Source of the DNA: Nyssa sinensis
Taxonomy: Eukaryota; Streptophyta; Magnoliopsida; Cornales; Nyssaceae
Length of the DNA stretch: 64,000 nt
Direction: 5' to 3'
NCBI GenBank assembly: GCA_008638375.1
Contig: CM018038.1
Span: 31,222,753 to 31,286,752, forward strand
Shown here: in pieces, positions 1 through 11,371 of the stretch
How the letters are laid out: each line of letters opens with the position of its first letter
Numbering within the stretch: position 1 is the first letter of the stretch
Made by a program: the position numbers and the translations under genes
The notes under the pieces: model-generated
Told to the model about the DNA's origin: nothing
The model's input: the letters and a program-made list of their open reading frames with translations, nothing else
The model's database searches: none

Positions 1-480
1 ACCCCCTTGAGTAAAGATTCTTAAAAACTTAGAATCAACTCAAGCCTCAATGATTAGTCGGTCTAATAAACTTAGGTTCCAAACATATCTCATCCCTCTA
101 CACTCAATTAAACCATTCATTTTAATGTTGTCAAGGGCGATGCGATCAGGTAAGGCGATTTTCAATCTTAGCGCCTTAATATGTTGAAGGCCAAGCGTAT
201 TCAAAGATACGACGACCAGGCGATCACCTTAAGCAAGGCAAAAGGCAACTAAGCGATAACCTTTTTAATTGTAATTGTAATGTATTTTACTTGCATGTCC
301 CTTAAGTTTATAATGTTTAATGTAACACTTTTATAAGAAGCATATCAATATAAAATAACATAGTTATAGTTTAGAAAATTTATTATCCAATCTATTAAAT
401 TAACACAAGTATATTATCAAACATTAGCACAAAATTGTCCTAATAAACATTTAAGTTATTTGAGATGATGTCAAACCATC
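1..480. other. AT-rich flank without a gene
   Basis: No coding signal is visible. Apart from a short fragment resembling the hAT-like MITE seen near 2.84 kb, the stretch is ordinary AT-rich intergenic DNA up to the point where LINE homology begins. Confidence 0.6.
124..265 (+). repeat. Fragment of the AGGCG-rich hAT-like MITE family
   Basis: The stretch opens with TGTTGTCAAGGGCG, close to the CAGTGTTGTTAAAGG end of the complete MITE at 2837. It then has the same pattern of repeated AGGCGAT and GCAAGGCAAAAGGC words. No matching right end was found before the LINE, so I treat it as a truncated or diverged left half. Confidence 0.45.
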
Positions 481-2497
481 ATCTCTAGCAGCCAAAACGG
501 GTTTGTGGGAGGTCGTCAAATTATCGATACGGCTCTCATTGCCAACGAATGCATTGATGAGAGGTGGAAACAAAAAAAAAAGTCGGCATTGTGTGCAAGT
601 TAGGCATTGGGAAGGCCTACGATCATGTCAACTGGGAATTTGTGATGAAGATGATGAGGAAGATGGGCTTTGGAGAGAGACGGATGGCTACATGCATAGA
701 GACAACCTCCCTTTTTGTCTTAGTTAATGGTTCTTCGGCTCGGTTTTTCCAAACTTCGAGGTGTTTGAAACAAGGAGACCCGCTTTCACCCTTCCTTTTT
801 GTGATTGTCATGGAGGCTCTCAGTCGCTTCATGGTGAGAACTAAAGAGGTGGTCTTCTGAAGGGTTTCACAATGTCGGACAGAAGGGGAGAAGGAGTTGT
901 CATCTCCTATTTATTGTTTGCAAATGATACCATCATTTCTTGTTAGCCGTTGGTTCGTCATCTCCGTTTTATTAGGTGCATTTTGGTGTGCTTTGAGGCT
1001 ATGTTAGGGCTAAGGGTTAACTTAGCTAAGAGTTATTTGATTCTAGTGGGGGATGTGCAGGGCATAGCCAGGTTAGCTAGCATTCTGGGTTGCAGGGTGG
1101 AATCCTTCCCGGTGCCCTATCTTGGGCTTCCTTTTGGTGCCTCGACAAGGTCTTGTGCAATTTGGGACCCAGTGGTGGAGAGATTTCAAAGGAAGCAGGC
1201 ACGTTGGAAGGGTCAACTCTTATCAAAGGGGGGGAGACTCACCCTTATGAAGAGCATCTTGGGCAATCTTCCCACTTATTTTATGTCTTTGTTTCCCATT
1301 CCTTTGACAGTGAAGAGGAAGCTAGAAAAGATTTAAAGAGACTTTCTGTGGGGCCAGATGGGGAAACTAAGAAAATTCACTTGGTTAGTTGGGACAAGGT
1401 GAAAACCCCTATTTCTCTTGGAGGATTAGGTGTGAAGGACTTGAAAACTTTTAGCAAGGCTCTCCTAGATAAATGGTTATAGAAATTCGGCATGGATGCT
1501 AGGGCCCTATGGAGGGGTTTAATTGTTGCCAAATACGGGTGTGAGTAGGGAGGCTAGAGGTTGGGTAGGGTAGAGGAGCCTTGGGGTTGTGGGTCGTGGG
1601 GAGCCATCATAGGGGTGTGGAGGGAGTTTTGGGGGAGAACAAGGCTCGATGTGGGGATGGGTCTCTGAGTTAAGTTTTGGGAAGATACGTGGAATGGGCA
1701 TGAGCCTTTGAAGGCTTCCTTCCCATTGATGTATAGTCTTGCTTGTAATAGGGGGGCTTGGGTGAGGGAGTGTTGGGAGAAGGTAGGGGGAGAGTGGGTT
1801 TAGAGTCCTAGATTCAAGAGGGAGTTTTTTGATTGAGAGTTGGAAGAGATGGGTCTATTCCTTCCTCACATCCAGAAGTTGGGAGTAAGGGAAGAGAGAG
1901 AGGATGATTTGGTTTGGATCTCGGACAAGAAGGCCTTCCCCATGAAGTCCTTCTACAAGAGTCTCACTGCTTCAGTGGGGCTTTAGTTCCCTTGGAATCT
2001 CATTTGGTACTCGCCCCTTCCCCCTCCCCCTCCCCCAAAGGGCATCCTTCTTCGCTTGGGAGGCCTCTTGGAAAGCTATTTTAACCATCGAGAATTTGAA
2101 GAAAAGAGGATTTCATCTAACAAGCAGCTGCTTCTTGTGCAAGGAATACGAAGAAAAAGTAGCTTATTTGCTTATTCACTATCGGGTGGCTAAGGAATGT
2201 TGGGACTTGGTTTTAATTATTTTTAGCTTATCTTGGGCAATGCCAAATCCAGTGAAGGATCTTTTGTTGGCTTTGCAAGGATGTAAAATGAGAAGAGATG
2301 TGAAGAAAATTTGGCAGATGACTCTAATTTGTTTCATGTGGAAAGAAAGGAATAGACGCGCTTTTGAAAGGGTCAAGCAGTCAATCATGGTTTTCAAGGA
2401 CAATTTTTTGCGCTTGTTATTTTTTTGGGTCAAAAAGGATTTCCCTGTAGATGCTTATGTTATAGTTGATGTTTTGAGGTCTTTAAGACCTTTGTAA
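480..2497 (+). pseudogene. LINE (L1-type) reverse transcriptase, 5'-truncated and broken
   Basis: This is the ORF2 polymerase of a plant L1-type non-LTR retrotransposon, which would copy its RNA at a nicked target site. Homology begins inside the RT domain at QNGFVGGRQIIDTALIANE (about 497-553). It continues after a frameshift with a run like KAYDHVNWEF and the box LKQGDPLSPFLF (767-802). The catalytic FADD box reads FAND (about 920-931), so a catalytic aspartate is lost. Next come the PYLGLPFG segment (about 1118) and SKGGRLTLMKSILGNLPTYF. The C-terminal zinc-binding RT region follows, with CFLCKEYEEKVAYLLIHY and a downstream WKERNRRAFE. Several stops and at least two frame changes separate these pieces. 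Everything upstream (ORF1, endonuclease) is missing, as expected from incomplete reverse transcription. I am sure of the class; the exact 5' edge is approximate. Confidence 0.92.
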
Positions 2498-2575
2498 AGA
2501 TTAGTTTAGGCTGTATTGTGGGTTTGCCCCCCTTGGGCACCATCTATATATTTCATTTACTTGTTAAAAAAAAAT
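2498..2575 (+). other. LINE 3' untranslated tail and poly(A)
   Basis: After the last LINE stop codon there is a short 3' tail ending in TTACTTGTTAAAAAAAAA. A closing A-run is typical of plant LINEs. No flanking target duplication could be recognised, probably because the insertion is old. Confidence 0.7.
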
Positions 2576-2828
2576 TCAAAGTTTTGAGAAGAGTAACAAT
2601 TTCAACATGTAAAAAATTATAAGTAGGAATTGACATTTTATCTTCTATAACTAGCAAACTATCATCATTCTTTACGAAATCTGGGTCTACATACAATAAA
2701 ACATCTTCACTCCATTAACCAAATTGATCACCTATATAGGAAGTCTTCCCAACATAAGCTTAATTTTTTAGAATTAATTTAGATGTCTATGAAATTGGCC
2801 ATATCATGTCTTCTATATTATTAAGACT
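2576..2828. other. Short AT-rich spacer
   Basis: Nothing recognisable lies between the LINE tail and the left target duplication of the next MITE. Confidence 0.5.
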
Positions 2829-2836
2829 AGCAAGTT

Positions 2837-3359
2837 CAGTGTTGTTAAAGGTGACCAAGTGCTTGCCTGAACGATAAGGCAAGGTGAGAATGAGACGTAA
2901 CGCCACAACACACATCAGGTGAGGCGATTTTAATGAGGCGTCTCCTAAACGATCGCCTCGACTAAGGCAAAAGGCGTTACGGAGAGAGCTTCATTAACTA
3001 AAACTGGTTAAGCTTATGTATCTTGTCTTTTTGTTTTATGATTAAAGGTATTTTTGTTTGAACAATATTTAACCAATATAAAAATAGTAAAAAGGAAAGA
3101 AAATGTTCTAAATGGTCTCATAACTTAAAATTTAATTACGTCACATATCATCCTTTAGATTAAACTTTTTAATATTACATGAGAATTATTGCATAAAATA
3201 TTATTTAACTTAAAATAAATAAATCTTTCTTTAATATATAATTTATTATTTAATTATTTTTATAAGTTAGCGTCTTACTTTATTCAGGCCATCGTTTTTT
3301 TGTTGCTTCGCTTTTCAAACAATGTAGGACCCTATCGCCTCTTGCCTTTAACTACACTG
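2837..3359. mobile_element. hAT-like MITE, 523 bp, complete with 8-bp target duplication
   Basis: The left end is CAGTGTTGTTAAAGG. The right end read on the other strand is CAGTGTAGTTAAAGG, giving terminal inverted repeats with one mismatch in 15. The element is flanked by a perfect 8-bp duplication AGCAAGTT at 2829-2836 and 3360-3367. CAGTG-type ends with an 8-bp duplication are the hallmark of the hAT superfamily. There is no open frame for a transposase, so this is a non-autonomous element. The terminal thirds are rich in AGGCG/CGCCT words that form further internal complementarity, while the middle is strongly AT-rich. Confidence 0.88.
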
Positions 3360-3439
3360 AGCAAGTTCACAAAAATTTCATCTATAAAGACTTAGATAGA
3401 TAACAAAACTTTAAATTTTAACCAGAAAGAAAGCACCAA

Positions 3440-3690
3440 AGCTTAAAATGGTCATATCACTTAAATAAGTCATATGTCACTTTACATTGAACTTTTTAAT
3501 GTTACTTATTATAATGATAAAATAGTACTTAACTTAGAATGAATTAACTTTTAATGTGTAATATATTTTTTTTATTATTTTTATAAGTTAGGGCCTTGCT
3601 TCACTCAGGTTAGCACTTTTTAGACGCCTCGCTTTTCAGATAATGTGATACCTTAGCACCATAAGGGAGCCTTTCGCCTTTACTACAATG
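3440..3690. mobile_element. Second, left-truncated copy of the hAT-like MITE
   Basis: This stretch follows the right half of the element at 2837-3359 in order. It shows AAATGGTC, an AT-rich middle, TTTTATAAGTTAG, CTTGCTTCACTCAGG, GCCTCGCTTTTCAGA and the terminal CCTTTACTACAATG. The left half is absent. It begins about 70-80 bp after the first copy's right target duplication, so two family members lie nearly side by side in the same orientation. Confidence 0.75.
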
Positions 3691-5770
3691 ATTCATTTCC
3701 AAAGAATAATTTTATTAATACAACAATCAAATTAGAAAGGAAGTATTCCAACACTAAACATCATCCCAGGTCAGAGGCTTCCTGATATCTCTTACTTAAA
3801 TAGTCAGACCTTTCAGAAATTCATGGAGCCCCTCACAGTACCCTTCCACAAGCCACAGTAAATAAGCCTTTCACATCCCCAAAAAAACAAGCCAAGCAGC
3901 AGACTTGAGTGCATTGGTTATCAGAATATAAGATTTATTACATGTAAAGCCTTTTTGAGGAATTAAGTTACAAGGACAAAGACTAGGGTTTGCCAAGATG
4001 TGGACACGCTGATGTGAATGATTAAAGGACAGGATGCAAACATGACCAGAAAAAATTTAAATTACATTGTAATAGTTGCTTGAACATTTTAAAATTTTAT
4101 AACAATCTTTCTTTTTCTTTTGAAATTTTTTAATAATAATGCATTTCTATAATAGGAAAGAAAAATAAATGTATCGTATGTGCCCACAATAAGTCTAACC
4201 CTTGCCAGTCATGTGTCAACCATATGTTTGCAATTAAAAAGAAAGAATCAAAGTTATGTACATGGCTAATATGTGTCCTTACTGATTTGTGTCCATACAA
4301 CTCATGTTCTACATAGTATCCACTCTGCATTGAGAAATTTCATATCCAACAAGGTGTCCAACACAAACAACTCTAAAAATATGTCCACGATACTTGAACT
4401 CCAATGATAATAAAAGGAAACAAAAACTAACAATAAAAAACCCTTATAGTCATTACATAGCCCATAGTCTGCCTTATAGGACCTTATGGAGCTCAGCCTT
4501 CCAATTCCAAAGGAACCAAGAAACAGCATATGACAAATACAGCTTATGCACTACTACATAACCAGGAAGTATTCATTTATAAATAAACAATTTTTTTTTT
4601 TTGATATTGATAAGTATAAATATAAATAAACAAATATCACCCTCAAATATGGTATATTGCAATTTGAGCTGACATGTAGCATATAATATAGGAGTTTAAG
4701 CTATGAGGAAATTTTTCTTCAAGTGTGTCGATTATTCCATGTACCATTATATGTAAACTTTTCAGCATAATGTGGACGCACTAAACTCTTACCAATGAAA
4801 TATATAAAATTCAGATTCTAATAACTTGACAAACCATTTTTTTTTATTTTTTTTTATAAGTAAATTAAAAATAAAAATTTGGTGAACAAAAATGTAGATT
4901 CACACAATCAGTGGCATAAAAATCAAGCCACATCCACCTTCTTTACCGTATCTGTCTTACTTACACAATCACAGTCAATTGATTATGTGGGTTTCAGCCA
5001 GATCAGAACTCTAATGCACTAGAACAGAAGAACATTTACATAAGCATAGGACCCAACTAGATATAACCCATGCGCAATATTATCATATGAAAATGACTGT
5101 GGACCGTCAGATTTAAAAAATTCTGCAATACTTTTTTCAAGAAATTATCTTACAACAAGAAGATTTAATGTAATGATCCAAATCAGCACTTGAAGTCGTA
5201 GAAATCTGTTTTCCAGGGGCAAAAAAGAAAATAGTGGAACTCTTCAACTGGACCTTTTTTTTCTTTTGCTAAGCAACTGGACCATTAATTCTTGCGTGCT
5301 GATATCTAATTGAAACCCAATTGTTCAACAGCTAAGGTGCGCATCGAGCTATGAGCCCATAACTATTCAGAATCATGACTTATGCATACGTAATGCAAAT
5401 GATTGATAAAAAAACATTAATATTAATAAATAAAAAAAATCTCATCTCATTTCAATCACATTCATCTAGCGAAACGAGCAATGCACTCAGGCGCACACAC
5501 AAACAGAGAATGCCACCCGTTAAATTGATCCAAATGAATCAAAAGATATTCGATAGTTTGAAACAAGGACAATCAGAGAAGTCAACCAAAAACTACCAAT
5601 TAAACCAGACGGTAAGCCCCGCACCCCCGTTTCGTTGCCAAGAGAAGAAAAGAAAAGAAAATTTTGAAACCAACGTACTGCATTTTATTGCTTTCCAAAA
5701 TTTTCTCAGCAACGAAACAGATCATTAAGGAAACCCTAGAGTAACATAATCTAAACAAATCCGAGAAAGA
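3691..5770. other. AT-rich region without a recognisable gene
   Basis: Open frames here are short and look like chance. On the minus strand this is where later exons of the candidate gene at 5.8 kb should lie if that gene is intact. I looked for a convincing acceptor followed by a coding exon and did not find one. Confidence 0.5.
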
Positions 5771-5778
5771 GGACGGAC

Positions 5779-5854
5779 CTGATTTGGGAAGAAATGATTC
5801 CGTAGAAGTCAGCAACTTCGAGGCGCACGATCTCAGTCCGTTGTTCAAGGCCAT
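5779..5854 (-). CDS. Candidate first coding exon of a cellular gene, small mitochondrial-type N-terminus
   Basis: Read on the minus strand, an ATG in a good plant start context (GCAGCCAACATGGCC) opens a 25-codon exon beginning MALNNGLRSCASKLL and ending FLPKS. It is followed at once by a donor-like CAG|GTCCGT whose GT lies at 5778-5777. The peptide is rich in S, L, R, K and T and has no acidic residue in its first 17, which resembles a mitochondrial presequence. It reminds me of N-termini of small plant mitochondrial proteins, but that is memory and not a search result. A longer in-frame start exists upstream, but its codons look like 5' UTR. The local base composition is less AT-rich than on either side, as around real 5' gene ends. 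No further exon was found downstream on this strand, so the exon may precede a long intron or be orphaned. Confidence 0.4.
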
Positions 5855-6060
5855 GTTGGCTGCGATGGGTTTAGCAGAGAAAGGTGAGAAAAGGAACAAA
5901 GAGATCTCTGGAGATGACCAAAGCAAAAGCTCAATGAATGGTCCGTCACAAACGTGGTCTTCCCGAGTGTATAATCGTGCGCTTCGTGTTTGGCACGTGC
6001 GATAATTGGGCTCTGAATTCCGAGCTTGGGTGGGCGTTCATAATGCAAAGGTGAGCCCCA
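5855..6060 (-). promoter_or_regulatory. Probable 5' UTR and proximal promoter of the exon at 5779-5854
   Basis: This 200-bp segment is more balanced in base composition than the surrounding DNA. It contains a palindromic G-box core CACGTG at 5994-5999, a binding site for plant bZIP/bHLH factors. No clear TATA box sits at a standard distance. The call depends on the exon call. Confidence 0.35.
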
Positions 6061-6955
6061 GTCCTCCGCTTACTGGACTACGGTTCTGCCGGCGTTTCAA
6101 TTTTTATTAATATTATTATTATTATTATTTTTTTTTTTGGTCATTTAGTCATAAATTTACAAAATATATCAAAGTTGTCATATAATTTAAGTCCAAACAA
6201 ATTAATTCATTAAGTTTTTTAATTATTTTATGACTAAAATACTCTTACATATATTTAAAACGAGTAATTTAGAGCTAACAATATTAGACGCAATCTACAA
6301 ACATAACTCGAAAATGATACAGATTTAGTAGGCTTCAGGTTAAGCTTAATCATGTTCGGTTCAAAATCAAGCTAGACACGATTAACACGATTATTATTTA
6401 TGTTATATTCGAGTTAACCTGACTAACACGAAATTGACACATTTATTAAAACGTGTCTGATGACCCATGACTCAAAAATGACACGTTTAACCTATTAATT
6501 CGAATTTGATTTGTTAACTCAAAATGGACACAATTAACACAATTATATATGTCTTTTATTCTATTTAATAGTAATATTATAAAAAAAAATTTAAAACATT
6601 AATTATTAAGTAATATACTTGTTAACTTTAACCATGAATATAAGTATATAAGTATTAAGATAAAAATAATAAAGGTATAATAATTTAAAAAAAAAAAAAT
6701 TTTATTTGAATTCCACTTTATCACTTTAATGATAAATTTAATAGATTCATATAAATTACAAGACAAATCCTAATAAAAGAACATATAATTCAATAACTAA
6801 ACTATATTAATTAACTATAATAGACTAATAGTTTATAATCTCCTTTAAATATTCTAAAATAATATTATTAAACTTAAATAACTCATATATTACTATTGTT
6901 TCTCTCTTTTCTTCCACCTGTAAAATAATGTTATTAAATTAGACTATAAAAGAAA
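6061..6955. other. AT-rich region with a diverged dispersed repeat
   Basis: A short ATT microsatellite lies at about 6105-6130. From about 6290 to 6545 the motif ACACGATTAACACG and variants (GACACGATTAACACGATT, ACACGAAATTGACACA) recur, typical of a dispersed non-coding plant repeat. No ends could be set. The rest is AT-rich with no gene. Confidence 0.45.
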
Positions 6956-8432
6956 ACTCTTGTAACATTTCATAAATTTAGAAAATATATAAATGAGTAA
7001 ATAATAGATAATATTAGTTCTGCATGATAATGATAATCACAAATATATAAATTAGGTGGGAAAAACTTGAAAACCGTAATATGGAGTGTTGATGATACAT
7101 GTGTGACGAATTGGGGAGAAGACATGAAGTATAGAATCAGAAGGGAAGCCAAGTCTCGAGCTTTCGTTTAAACGAATGAGAGTTCGTTCGAACGTGTACC
7201 CGTAACCCTTCATCCAACCTTCGTTCGATACTCGTTCAAACGAAGGTATACTCATTCGAATGAGGTATTGTTCATTCGAGCGAGCAACCATGACCCTTCG
7301 TCTGACCTCCATTTGATACTCATTTGAATGAGCATCCAATAGTTCACATTTAGTTGCAGAGCAAAAGTCATTTTCTCATAAAGCATCATTTCTTCTTCTT
7401 CTCCAAACTCTCTCAAGCTAAAAGGAAAATTAAGGTTTGATATATTTTAGATATTCATGAATTTTTAAGTTATATAAATATATCATACCACAAGTATTCA
7501 TTACTATGAAGAATCTCACAGATTGAAAGTCATGCATTCAAGGGTTTCTTCAAAAACAATGGGTAAGATTTAGGGTTTTTTTGTTTCTTCTTCTAGTTCT
7601 TCAGTTTACTAATGGATTTAGGTTGATTAAGTAAAATGAACGGTGTAAATCTTTTCTTAGCGTTTGGGAACAAGGATTGAAGTTAGAGTCTTGTCATCTC
7701 TTTCTCTACACATAAGAATCCACTTCTCTCATGGTTTTGAAATAGGGATTCTAACCTAGGTTGAAGGTTGAGTGTTTTTCATGTGAAGCATGATGCATTT
7801 TACTTGTTTTGTGGTTTTCTCTATATTGTCATATGTTTCTATGTTGCTTATGATTTGGGTTGTAATAGAAATGTTAAATATCTTTAATTGCAATAACGTT
7901 GGTATACTCTTGTGATGAATGAAGAAATATGATCATTTTTAACATGTCGTGATTAACACTATCCATGCTACTCTTGAAACTTCCCTTACATGTCTTGTCT
8001 TAAACTATGTTTGAGTTGAATATAGAATTGTTGAACACCATATAGATATGTATTCTCCATGTTTAATGTAAGGATTCGAAAAATTATCAAATAGCAATTT
8101 GGTAAATTGCTAGTATAGACTGAGGTCAGATCATAAAATAATTGAAGAAGTGTTAGAGAGATTGTGAAATCAATTGATAAGTTATTGCTATGACATAACA
8201 AAGCTTAAATGAAATTTTGAGAATTTATTCGAGACTGGTGTGAGCCACGGGACTACACATTCATCTACAGGATGCAGATAAATATGAAAATTTAAATGAT
8301 AAAATTTTGAAAAACGAATTGCATATTTGCAATTAGAGCATCAAAATTAGCTAGGGTGCCAATTTTGGTACAATTCTGAGACAACTTAATTCAGATGCAT
8401 GTGCGCACGCGATTGGCCAACTAGCCACGTGA

Positions 8433-10370
8433 TGTAACGTTCCGTAAAATTAAAAAATAAATAATGAATAATATTACTTTTACATGATAATAAACATCAC
8501 GAACATAATAAAATGGGTGATAGATGAAAAATAGTAAAAAAAGAAAAAGAAAAATGCGTAAGGTTTTCTGCCATTCGTTCGAACAAATAGGTTGTTTGTT
8601 CAAACAAACACCAGAGAGTCTACTGTAAATTTCGTTTGATATGCATTCGACCTTCGTTCGAATGAACGTGCGAGAGAATACTTTTAAGTGCAGGCTGAAA
8701 TGCCATTTTTGCTCAAATTCCACTTTCCCTCCTTTTCCAAACTCTTTCTAAACAAGAGGAAAAATAGGATTAGGGAATTTTTTGGGCTTTCATGAATCTT
8801 TAAGCATGGTAAACACATCACACCATAAGGATTCAAGTATAAGAAAATTTTCTATTGATTAAAATGTTAGAATTTCAAGATTTCTTTACGAATACATGGT
8901 AAAATTTCGGCTTTTCATTTCTTTTTCAAATTTCTTGAAATTCCTTGTAGATCTAGCTTCGTTTACTAAAATAAACGATGTAAATCATTTCTTAGATTTT
9001 GTGAGCAAGGATTGAAGCTTAAAATTGGAATCTCTTTTTCTACACACAAATCCACACTTGTTTTGAGGTAGGGATTCAAACCTAGGCTGAGGGTTAGGTG
9101 TTTACATGGATATATTAAGCATTTTATTTAATTCTATGTCTTGCATTATGGATGTCATTATCATGTTCATATGTGTTATGCTTTGGGAAATGATAGGAGT
9201 ATGAAATGTCATGCATTGAAATGATCTTAATATGTACATGTTGATGATTGGAAAAAATGTTGAATATCATTTACTTATACTAATCTTGCAACATACTTGT
9301 TGATAAATGAATTGTTGATGGCTATAGGTTGTATGGTTATTGTTGTGTTCTTATAATAATTAATGAGGTGATATGAACCTTGAGTATGTTCAAGAAGAAA
9401 TTGGAAAATATTGATGAATAATAAAATATGAAAATGGAAATGGAGAATGAGAATGTGGATAATTAATCTGTAGAACAAGTTAAGGGGCAAGGAAGAATGG
9501 CACATTGTGAGGCCACATTAGAGATCGGGAATATTGTATAATGGGGCTTGTGTCTCCCTTCGGTTGCGAACCTAACCTCGCGCGGGTACAGTACATAGCC
9601 AAACGGTTAGTAGCTTGTGAAGTACTAGGCTTTTCCAGGAGCCATTAGGTGAATTAACGAGGTGATTTTATTTAAGTGAGAGGATTAAAGTGAGGTTGAA
9701 ATGTTAATTTATTTTGTATGCATTTAATTGTATTTATGTGATGATTATTCCCTTTACTTTTTGTTATATTCTCTTATGGTTAGATTGGTTGTTTGCATTG
9801 TTAGGGGTATGATGAATTACCTATTGATATGTATGTTGGTTGAACACGTGTACTGACACTTCACATCGCACATGCCTACACTTTGCACCGCTTTAACTTT
9901 CCCTATTTTAGAATCTCTATTGGAGTTGTTGTTTTGATTCCTACCAAATGTAGGTAACAGTAAGGAGCTGGTGCCTTGATGACATGGACTAGAATGACAC
10001 TTTCTTTTAGACTCTTTTGTTGATTTTGAAGTGTACTTAAATTCACAACTCTATTTTGATCATTTTTTATTTTAGGAATGTAAAAGGGCCTATGGTCTTT
10101 ATATGTTGATGTGAAGGCTTGGAAGTCTTAATAAGACTAGTATTCTTTTGACTTAGAAATAGTAATCATAGGATGAATACACTTTTAGAAATTTTGTATG
10201 GAAACTTTGTTAGGTTATATATATGGAATGTAAATGAATATTTATATTATGAAAAATTCAAGTGAGAATATGCATATCATACGGTGGTTTGAGATATACA
10301 GGAATTATTTATTAAGTTTGGCCTTGATTTACAAGGTCACCTATGGGTCTTTGGGGCCGGGGGCATGACA
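8433..10370 (+). mobile_element. Solo LTR (family 1), 1938 bp, nested in the LTR at 6961-15191
   Basis: It begins TGTAACGTTCCGTAAAATTA and ends GGGGGCATGACA. The flanks are CGTGA (8428-8432) and CGTGG (10371-10375), a 4-of-5 match. It parallels the copy at 20295-22254 along its whole length: the ATTCGTTCGAACAAAT region, the CGCGCGGGTACAGTACATAGCC box (about 9580) and the GGAGCTGGTGCCTTGATGACA segment (about 9965). No protein is encoded. It interrupts a sister copy of the same family, which dates it as the younger insertion. Confidence 0.88.
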
Positions 10371-11371
10371 CGTGGTGCCTCAAAAAACGTGGAAGCTTCT
10401 CTAAGAAACCAAGTGAAACTTTTTAAAACATGACATGTGTCAAGATTAGGATAGAGGAAGGGTGTGATTGTGTGTGATGAGGTGCATCGATAGGAGACAA
10501 ACTTTTGATATAAATTGAATAAGGAGGGATGTGAGATTGTTGGAATTGTGATGCTTTGGTTAGGAATTTAATAAAAGACTTTGAATTTGTGAAATAGTGA
10601 TAATGTGTGCTAGTGAGATTTCTCTATTTTTCGGTGGATCTATTTATGATGGGGATGATGTCTTTCTTAGGTTATGGATCGTAACCCAGCGCGGGTAGTG
10701 GCGCATTGCCAATGAGTTAGTAGCTTGTGAAGCGTTAAGGCTTTCGGGAGGCCAGAAGAAAAAATAAGTTTCGAAATGTTAGGATTTGACGTGAGAGGAA
10801 TGGAAAATGAACTCAATATATAGTTACATGATGTGCACTTACTTGCTCTTATAAATTACGTAACACTTGCTCATGTTTATTGTTTAGCATCTCTTTTATA
10901 TGGTTGAATTGAAGTAATTATTCAAGGAATTAAAGTGAAATGAATATCTTAGTTATTGATGTATATGCATGATGAATGGACACTTACTTGACACCACACA
11001 TGTTACATGGATACACTTAACACTACCTTAATTTTTCCTATTTTAGAATCTTTATTAGAGTTGTTGTTTTGACTCCTTACTAGATGCAGGTAATGGTAAG
11101 TAGTTGGTGCCTTGATGACATGGATTAGAAGAACATATGTTTTTCTTCTTCTTTTTGTTTTTTTTTTTAATTTGGATGTAATTAACTTGGCAATTTTCTT
11201 GAAGTAAATGTTAAGGCTATAAAAGCCAATGATTTATATTTGGGTAAATTACATTGACCTCCCCTAAGGTTTATGACAATTACATTGACATTCTCTAAGG
11301 TTTCTAAAATTACACTAACCTCCTCCCCTTACTTTACCTAAAAATATACAGATATCTTCCTCCTATCAATT

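Noticed and set aside
5375..5728. 117-residue plus-strand open frame
   Set aside because: Low-complexity composition, antisense to the presumed intron of the candidate gene, and no recognisable domain.
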